A DNA stretch of 64,000 nucleotides, from NCBI GenBank assembly GCA_001872575.1, contig MNWP01000020.1, forward strand, positions 72,747 to 136,746. Direction: 5' to 3'. Position numbers and translations under genes: made by a program. The notes under the pieces were generated by a model that saw only the letters and a program-made list of their open reading frames with translations, was not told the DNA's origin and searched no databases. Source of the stretch: Candidatus Peregrinibacteria bacterium CG1_02_54_53. Its GTDB lineage: Bacteria > Patescibacteriota > Gracilibacteria > Peribacterales > Peribacteraceae. Below are positions 58,773 through 64,000 of this stretch, one piece after another. Position 1 is the stretch's first letter, and each line of letters starts with the position of its first letter.

Positions 58773-60611
58773 ATGGAGCAATCCAATGTCCTTCTGGCTG
58801 TATCTCTCGCGCCACGGGCCCGATGGATAGCCATTGGCGTCATTGTTCTCGTCACACTTGTCACGTACGCCCCTTCTCTGGGAAATGGATTTGTGAGTAT
58901 TGATGATCCACTTCTCATTACCAAGAATGCGAATGTTCTTCATATGACTCCCCAGACGATCTGGGCAAACTTTACGACATTCGATCCCGAGCTCTACGTA
59001 CCGCTTACTTTAACCACGTATCAGATCGAAGTGGCGCTCTTTGGCCTTCGTCCGTTCATTTTTCATTTCACGAATCTGCTTCTGCATATCGGAACAGCGC
59101 TCCTCTTGTTTGCCGTGGCCTATCGCTTTGCGCAGATATTTTCTCTCTCAAAGGCCGCGTATTCCATTGCGCTCTTCTGTGCACTGGCATTTGCCCTTCA
59201 CCCTCTGAATACCGAAGCGGTCGTGTGGGCGGCGGCACGCAAAGATGTTCTTTCTACATTCCTCTTCTTTGCTTCGCTTCTGCTCTTTCTCCTCTTTCGC
59301 GAGGACGGTAGCCGCCGGTTGTTCATATGGAGCATTGTGTGTTTCTTCTTTGCCCTGCTCGCAAAAGTTTCTGTGCTTATGCTGCCGTTCGTTCTTCTTC
59401 TGGTCGATGTGACAGAGAGAAAATACTTCTCACGAAATGTCTGGAGAGAGAAGATTCCCTTCTTCTTTCTGGCGCTGTGTTTCGGACTGATCGCATTGCT
59501 TGGCAAGCAGACACAGCTCACATCATTGAATATTTTCGAAAAGGGATGGCTAGCCTGCAAGGCAACGGCTTTCTATCTCTGGGCTCTCGTGTGGCCCATG
59601 GGTCTCACCATTTTCCACCCGCAGGAGGTGCCAATCGCCCCTTCGCATGCCGATCTGTGGGTGCCGCTCCTCGTAGTAATACTCATGATGGTTGTCGCGG
59701 CAATCTCGTACCGCCGCAAACGGCTGTTCTTCTTTGGGATTTCGTTCTGCTTGCTGCTGCTCCTGCCAAGCTTTATGACGTTCTGGAAGAACGGTTTCGT
59801 CTACTTCGCCTCAGAACGCTACGCGTACGTGCCGATGGTTGGCATTATCTTCGCACTTGGAGCGACCATATTCCCTCGGTTTCAGTCTATCGTTCGAGGG
59901 CGTCTGATACGGCTGGGTGTAGCGATGCTTCTCGTTGTTACACTGGGAGGTCTTTCTGTTCGGCAATCATTCACATGGCGCGATTCGAGGGCTCTCTACG
60001 AACGCGTCTTGGCCGTTTATCCACAGTCAGCGCAGGCCCTCAACAATCTCGGTTCAATAAACTTTGAGGCGGAGCAGTATCACGAGGCCCTTACATATTT
60101 TGATCGTGCTCTTGCGGCTGATCCGGCTTTGCCGTCCGCGCATGCAAACCGCGGTCAGACATTGCGACAACTCGGTGACAACGACGGGGCACTCAGGGCG
60201 TTTGCCCAAGGTATCGCATCTCTTCCGGAGGATCGCCCATCGCTTCCGCAAGATCTGGCACCGTTTCTCGATCTTTCGCAATTGCTTGATGCGATGGGTC
60301 GTTCAGAAGAGGCCGTGCAGGTGCTTCGGGGGGCCATACAGCGTCTGCCGCGCGCGCCGCTTCCTCACTACTATTTGGGAATCAAAGAGCAGCAGTTCAG
60401 CCGCTTTGAGGAGGCGCGGACCCAGTTCCTCCTCACCACTGAGCTCGATCCACGCATGACAGATGCCTTCTACCGGTTGGCAGCGGTCTCTGCGGAACTG
60501 GGTCAACTTTCAGAGGCAGTGTCGGCTTTGGAGCACGTTCTTCAGCTGGATCCGGGCAACAAGACGGCACGAGAGCACCTGCAGAACATTCAGGATCTTC
60601 AGAGGCAATAA
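58773..60611 (+). CDS. polytopic membrane protein with C-terminal TPRs (TMTC/PMT-like glycosyltransferase)
   Basis: GNGFVSIDDPLLITKNANV; ALHPLNTEAVVWAAARKDVLST; TPR repeats (LNNLGSINFEAEQYHEALTYFDRALAADPALPSAH). Confidence 0.85.
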   Translation: MEQSNVLLAVSLAPRARWIAIGVIVLVTLVTYAPSLGNGFVSIDDPLLITKNANVLHMTPQTIWANFTTFDPELYVPLTLTTYQIEVALFGLRPFIFHFTNLLLHIGTALLLFAVAYRFAQIFSLSKAAYSIALFCALAFALHPLNTEAVVWAAARKDVLSTFLFFASLLLFLLFREDGSRRLFIWSIVCFFFALLAKVSVLMLPFVLLLVDVTERKYFSRNVWREKIPFFFLALCFGLIALLGKQTQLTSLNIFEKGWLACKATAFYLWALVWPMGLTIFHPQEVPIAPSHADLWVPLLVVILMMVVAAISYRRKRLFFFGISFCLLLLLPSFMTFWKNGFVYFASERYAYVPMVGIIFALGATIFPRFQSIVRGRLIRLGVAMLLVVTLGGLSVRQSFTWRDSRALYERVLAVYPQSAQALNNLGSINFEAEQYHEALTYFDRALAADPALPSAHANRGQTLRQLGDNDGALRAFAQGIASLPEDRPSLPQDLAPFLDLSQLLDAMGRSEEAVQVLRGAIQRLPRAPLPHYYLGIKEQQFSRFEEARTQFLLTTELDPRMTDAFYRLAAVSAELGQLSEAVSALEHVLQLDPGNKTAREHLQNIQDLQRQ

Positions 60612-60664
60612 GGGGTCCTGAGTCTTTGCGTTTTCGGCCCTTTCCACTACCATGTCTTCGCTCT

Positions 60665-61210
60665 ATGGCAACCATTACTTCACGCGGCGGTCTCACTCTG
60701 CAGTGCACGTTCGGAAAAACAGATTGTACGATTTTTCCGTCTGCGCAGACAAAGCCGGGTCCCGAGGGGACGATGACGCTCTTCTCAAATCCTGATGAAA
60801 ATCCCCCCGAGCGTACCATCAGCTGGCCGGGCGAGTACGATTTTAACGGCATCTTCATTCGTGGACTCGGTCACAAAGAGGGTGCGCAGGTTTCGTACAT
60901 CATCAATGCCGACGGTGTGCGATGCCTCTTTCTCTCATCACCTCTTCATGATCTCAATGATTCGGAGCTGGAAATTGTCGGGGATATTGATGTCCTCGTT
61001 CTACCCGTGGATGACGTGAAGATCGTGCAGCATCTTATCGATGTGGTCGATCCGCGCGTGCTTATTCCTCTTGAAACGAAAGACGGCAAGATGTTCCAGG
61101 AGGTCCTCAAGATCTGCGGTGCCGTGGGCAAAGAAACCGTGGATGAATACAAGGTGAAAGGACTGCCGGCAGAAGGCCGCGAGGTCGTGGTGCTGAAAGC
61201 GAAGAAATAG
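60665..61210 (+). CDS. MBL-fold-like protein lacking the HxHxDH motif
   Basis: MATITSRGGLTLQC...SWPGEYDFNGIFIRGLG...VGDIDVLVLPVDDVK. Confidence 0.6.
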   Translation: MATITSRGGLTLQCTFGKTDCTIFPSAQTKPGPEGTMTLFSNPDENPPERTISWPGEYDFNGIFIRGLGHKEGAQVSYIINADGVRCLFLSSPLHDLNDSELEIVGDIDVLVLPVDDVKIVQHLIDVVDPRVLIPLETKDGKMFQEVLKICGAVGKETVDEYKVKGLPAEGREVVVLKAKK

Positions 61211-61212
61211 AG

Positions 61213-61230
61213 TTTAGGGTTAGGGTTAGG
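61213..61230 (+). repeat. telomere-like TTTAGGG(TTAGGG) tract, solo
   Basis: tttagggttagggttagg directly after the CDS stop. Confidence 0.9.
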
Positions 61231-61286
61231 ACTAGTGGAAGGAAACGGTTCTCGTATTTTGTGTGCAGCACAGTACAATGGCAGCA

Positions 61287-61362
61287 CGGTCCCATAGTTC
61301 AATGGATAGAACAACCCTCTCCTAAGGGGTAAATGTAGGTTCGATTCCTACTGGGATCACCA
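61287..61362 (+). tRNA. tRNA-Arg(CCU), CCA encoded
   Basis: GGTCCCATAGTTCAATGGATAGAACAACCCTCTCCTAAGGGGTAAATGTAGGTTCGATTCCTACTGGGATCACCA. Confidence 0.95.
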
Positions 61363-61377
61363 TTCGACTCAACACTT

Positions 61378-61704
61378 TCACTTAGAGTTCAAACCATCCT
61401 CATGCGATCCGGTGAAAAATTGTAGAACCACAGGAAAGAATTGAACAAAAAAACCAACACAAATTAGAATGATTCCTATGAGGTTGAAATATGGATGCTT
61501 CATTATCACGAAATGGCCTTCGAGTATTTGATTTGGATAGATTGTTATAGCGCCTGCATTAATTAGTTGCTGAGCCTTCTTAGGATCTACTTGCCCTCCT
61601 TCTGATGTGACCATTGCTAGGGCCATTAGGAGCGCACCAATAAATCCAATGAATGAACCTGCATAACTCCAATATTTGCCCCGCTCATTTCTCATAGAAT
61701 CCAA
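61378..61704 (-). CDS. small membrane protein, AT-rich, accessory
   Basis: 108 aa, two TM segments (SFIGFIGALLMALAMVT; LIGIILICVGFFVQFFPVVLQF). Confidence 0.6.
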   Translation of the reverse strand: MDSMRNERGKYWSYAGSFIGFIGALLMALAMVTSEGGQVDPKKAQQLINAGAITIYPNQILEGHFVIMKHPYFNLIGIILICVGFFVQFFPVVLQFFTGSHEDGLNSK

Positions 61705-61741
61705 TTCTAAGGTAGAATTTTATAGTAAACCACTATAAGAA

Positions 61742-62584
61742 TTACTTTCCGATCGCGGATTGTAGTTCCGTTTTCATCTTTTCCGCTGCCTTCTGCGCCG
61801 CTTCCTTCCAGTCTTTTCCTTTTGAAGCGAAGATAACGGAGCGCGAGGCGTTCACAACCGCCCCCTTACCGTTCACAAATCCGTGCGCCACGTCGGCGGC
61901 CGTTCCTCCCTGCGCACCGTACCCGGGAATGAGCAGAATACTGTGTGCCAGCAGCGTGCGCAGGTATTTGAGCTCTTCGGGGTAAGTGGCGCCAACAACG
62001 GCTCCCACGCAGGAGTAGCCGGATTCTTTGCCCGGATGATCGAGGCCCCAGCTTTCGACCAGCTGCGCCATGTGCTCGTGCACTGTCTCATCCCCTGTGG
62101 GCAGATCTTGCAGTTCGACGGAACTGGGATTAGAGGTCTTCACGAGCACGAAGATGCCTTTGTCATTCTTCGTGCAACGTTCAATGAAAGGCTTGATGCC
62201 ATCGGAACCCAGGTAGGGCGAGACGGTGAGGGCATCGATGGGGGAATCTTTGGTGAGGTAGGCATCGGCATACGCTTCGCAAGTGGAACCGATGTCATTG
62301 CGTTTGCCGTCGGCAATGACAAGCAGCCCCTGCAACTTGGCGTAGGCGCAGGTTTCGTAGAAGGCGCGCATCCCCTCCCAACCGAGCGCTTCGTAGTACG
62401 CCATCTGGGGCTTCACGCAGACGGCGATATCTTTGACGGCATCGATAATTCCGGTGCCGAACGTGATCAATCCCTTTGCGTCTTTCGTAATGCCTTCGGG
62501 AAATTTGCTGAGATTGGGATCAAGCCCCACGCAGACGGGGGATTTCTGTAGAGTGGCGGATGTGAGTGCATCGGCGAAGTGCAT
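61742..62584 (-). CDS. pyrF: orotidine 5'-phosphate decarboxylase
   Basis: MHFADALTSATLQKSPVCVGLDPNLSKFP; LLVIADGKRNDIGSTCEAYADAYL; LLIPGYGAQGG. Confidence 0.95.
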   Translation of the reverse strand: MHFADALTSATLQKSPVCVGLDPNLSKFPEGITKDAKGLITFGTGIIDAVKDIAVCVKPQMAYYEALGWEGMRAFYETCAYAKLQGLLVIADGKRNDIGSTCEAYADAYLTKDSPIDALTVSPYLGSDGIKPFIERCTKNDKGIFVLVKTSNPSSVELQDLPTGDETVHEHMAQLVESWGLDHPGKESGYSCVGAVVGATYPEELKYLRTLLAHSILLIPGYGAQGGTAADVAHGFVNGKGAVVNASRSVIFASKGKDWKEAAQKAAEKMKTELQSAIGK

Positions 62585-62588
62585 GGCT

Positions 62589-62980
62589 CTAGGATACAGG
62601 GTTAGGGTTAGGGTTAGGAGTATTTTTTCGATCTGTGTTTGTGAAACGACGAATGAGTCCAGAAAGCATCTTTCCAACTTCCTGCAGCAATTTCATTGCG
62701 CACACAGTTTGTGAAGCTGAAATATGTCCTACGGTAATACATACAAGTAATAAGGCGTGTGTTTCCGCGCATTCCCCTCGTGCAATGGTGTATCTGTGTG
62801 CCTTGTCAGCCGAAGAATTTCGCCTTCTGCGGTGTTTGCGAGAATACCGGTTGAGGATCTTCGCATTTGAGAAATGAGGTTAAATTTTTCCTCAGGTGGG
62901 AATAAGGAGGTCAATCTATAGATCTCTTTGATGAGATCCATTTCTCGTTGCCAGATATGAAGGTGTTCAAATGATTTCAT
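62589..62980 (-). pseudogene. four helix bundle protein (IVP/Avd-fold) with a -1 frameshift
   Basis: Frame 1: MKSFEHLHIWQREMDLIKEIYRLTSLFPPEEKFNLISQMRRSSTGILANTAEG; frame 2 continues RNSSADKAHRYTIARGECAETHALLLVCITVGHISASQTVCAMKLLQEVGKMLSGLIRRFTNTDRKNTPNPNPNPVS*. Confidence 0.82.
62598..62618 (+). repeat. telomere-like AGGGTTAGGGTTAGGGTTAGG
   Basis: direct reading. Confidence 0.95.
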
Positions 62981-62989
62981 AACTACTGT

Positions 62990-63036
62990 CCTAACCCTAG
63001 TCTTAGCCCTAACCCTAACCCTAACCCTAACCCTAG
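62990..63036 (-). repeat. telomere-like (CCCTAA)n array, interrupted by TCTTAG
   Basis: direct reading; supplies the TAG stop of the adjacent comM-like CDS. Confidence 0.95.
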
Positions 63037-64000
63037 TCTTCGATCGTCTGCCGATACTGCAAAGCCTCTGCCACGTGTGCGATCTCAATATCCTGCGTAC
63101 CCGCCAGATCCGCAATGGTGCGAGCGACCTTGATGGCTCGGTGGTAGCCACGCGCAGAAAGCCCCATTCGATCCACCGCCTGTGAGAGCAGCGTGTGCGC
63201 ATCTTCTTGAAGAGGGCAGAGCGTATCGATTTCTTTCACTCCCATTTCTTTATTGGTGCGAATGTGAAGTTTTGCGAATCGTCGTGCCTGATGCGCGCGC
63301 GCCCGAAGCACACGTTTAAGAACGGCGGCCGTCGTATCACCGTTCGTCTTGGCCGGTCGCTGAAGATCTTCAATCGGAACAGGCTGCACGTTGACGGTGA
63401 GGTCGATGCGATCCAAGAGCGGAGCCGAGATGCGACGGTGCACACGTTCTTTGCTGCCTGCCGTGAAGCGAGGAGGATTCATGGCGGCGATCATGGTGAA
63501 ATCTGCCGGAAAAGTGACGGAGCCCTGCGCCCGCGTAATGGTGATGCGGCGGTCCTCGAGGGGTTGACGCAATACTTCGAGTACTTGTGCCGGAAACTCC
63601 GCGAGCTCATCCAAGAAGAGCACACCTCGATGGGCGAGACTGATTTCGCCGGGCCCTGGAATCTGCCCGCCGCCCACGATGCTCACGCCGCTCGCCGTGT
63701 GGTGCACCACACGGAATGGCCGGTGTGTGATGAGGGGAATCTCGGGAGGGAGCAGATTGGCGACGGAGTAGATCTGCGTGACTTCGATGGATTCTTCCTG
63801 CGACAGGGGCGGCAGAATACCGCGAAATGCACGAGCCAGAAGCGTCTTGCCCGCGCCCGGTGCTCCGCTCATCAGCACGTTGTGCCCGCCCGCCGCGGCG
63901 ATCTCAAGCGCGCGCTTGACGTGCTCCTGACCGCGAATATCACAGAAGTCCACAACCTCAGGATCTTTGTTCACGGCACTGCTCGCCGGTATGGGAATGG
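63033..64000 (-). CDS. comM: Mg-chelatase-like / ComM family AAA ATPase, 5' end outside window
   Basis: DIRGQEHVKRALEIAAAGGHNVLMSGAPGAGKTLLARAF; ISLAHRGVLFLDELAEF; MNPPRF; frame open past window end. Confidence 0.92.
   Translation of the reverse strand, partial: IPIPASSAVNKDPEVVDFCDIRGQEHVKRALEIAAAGGHNVLMSGAPGAGKTLLARAFRGILPPLSQEESIEVTQIYSVANLLPPEIPLITHRPFRVVHHTASGVSIVGGGQIPGPGEISLAHRGVLFLDELAEFPAQVLEVLRQPLEDRRITITRAQGSVTFPADFTMIAAMNPPRFTAGSKERVHRRISAPLLDRIDLTVNVQPVPIEDLQRPAKTNGDTTAAVLKRVLRARAHQARRFAKLHIRTNKEMGVKEIDTLCPLQEDAHTLLSQAVDRMGLSARGYHRAIKVARTIADLAGTQDIEIAHVAEALQYRQTIED

Larger units (their letters stand above)
62589..63036 (-). mobile_element. putative IVP/Avd-like cassette flanked by inverted telomere-like (TTAGGG)n arrays
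   Basis: AGGGTTAGGGTTAGGGTTAGG (62598-62618) and cctaaccctagtcttagccctaaccctaaccctaaccctaaccctag (62990-63036) around a four-helix-bundle ORF. Confidence 0.6.

Noticed and set aside
62590-63036. Chromosomal telomere or eukaryotic contamination from TTAGGG repeats
   Set aside because: Arrays are very short, internal, inverted around a bacterial IVP gene and embedded between pyrF and comM
62598-63036. CRISPR array
   Set aside because: 6-nt contiguous repeats with no spacers; no cas genes in window

Overview
Gene-dense bacterial chromosome segment of about 51-52% GC by eye, with standard TGA stops, most consistent with a Candidate Phyla Radiation / Patescibacteria genome; Peregrinibacteria/Peribacteria is an inference only. 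Housekeeping genes recognised: dnaE, tsaC/Sua5, nrdR, aspS, mfd, dnaN, pyrB, pyrC, pyrF, RNase J, smpB, recR, purH, hppA, nusA, lspA, murA and a comM-like ATPase. There is a large type IV pilus locus (about 37.4-47.1 kb) with pilD nearby at 30.1 kb, RNase P RNA, and tRNA-Leu(UAG), tRNA-Thr(UGU) and tRNA-Arg(CCU). No CRISPR array, transposase or reverse transcriptase was seen. The most interesting signal is a putative small mobile cassette family. Two divergent 'four helix bundle'/23S-rRNA-IVP (Avd-fold) genes are each bracketed by inverted arrays of short G-rich repeats: (GTAAGGAA-like) at 5.8-6.3 kb and telomere-like (TTAGGG)n at 62.6-63.0 kb. The polarity is the same in both cases (G-rich strand before the start codon, C-rich after the stop). 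The second copy carries a -1 frameshift, and apparent solo or empty relatives lie at 4.9, 57.25 and 61.2 kb. Other notable items: a pilin-like gene with no canonical start codon, an HAD gene interrupted by a single in-frame TGA, RNase P RNA with the same hairpin in two helices, a candidate oriC upstream of dnaN, a DnaQ-DinG-like fusion lacking a Walker A motif, a tRNA-Thr 5' fragment, and repeated -10-like hexamers 6-13 nt from start codons (leaderless or short-leader mRNAs).
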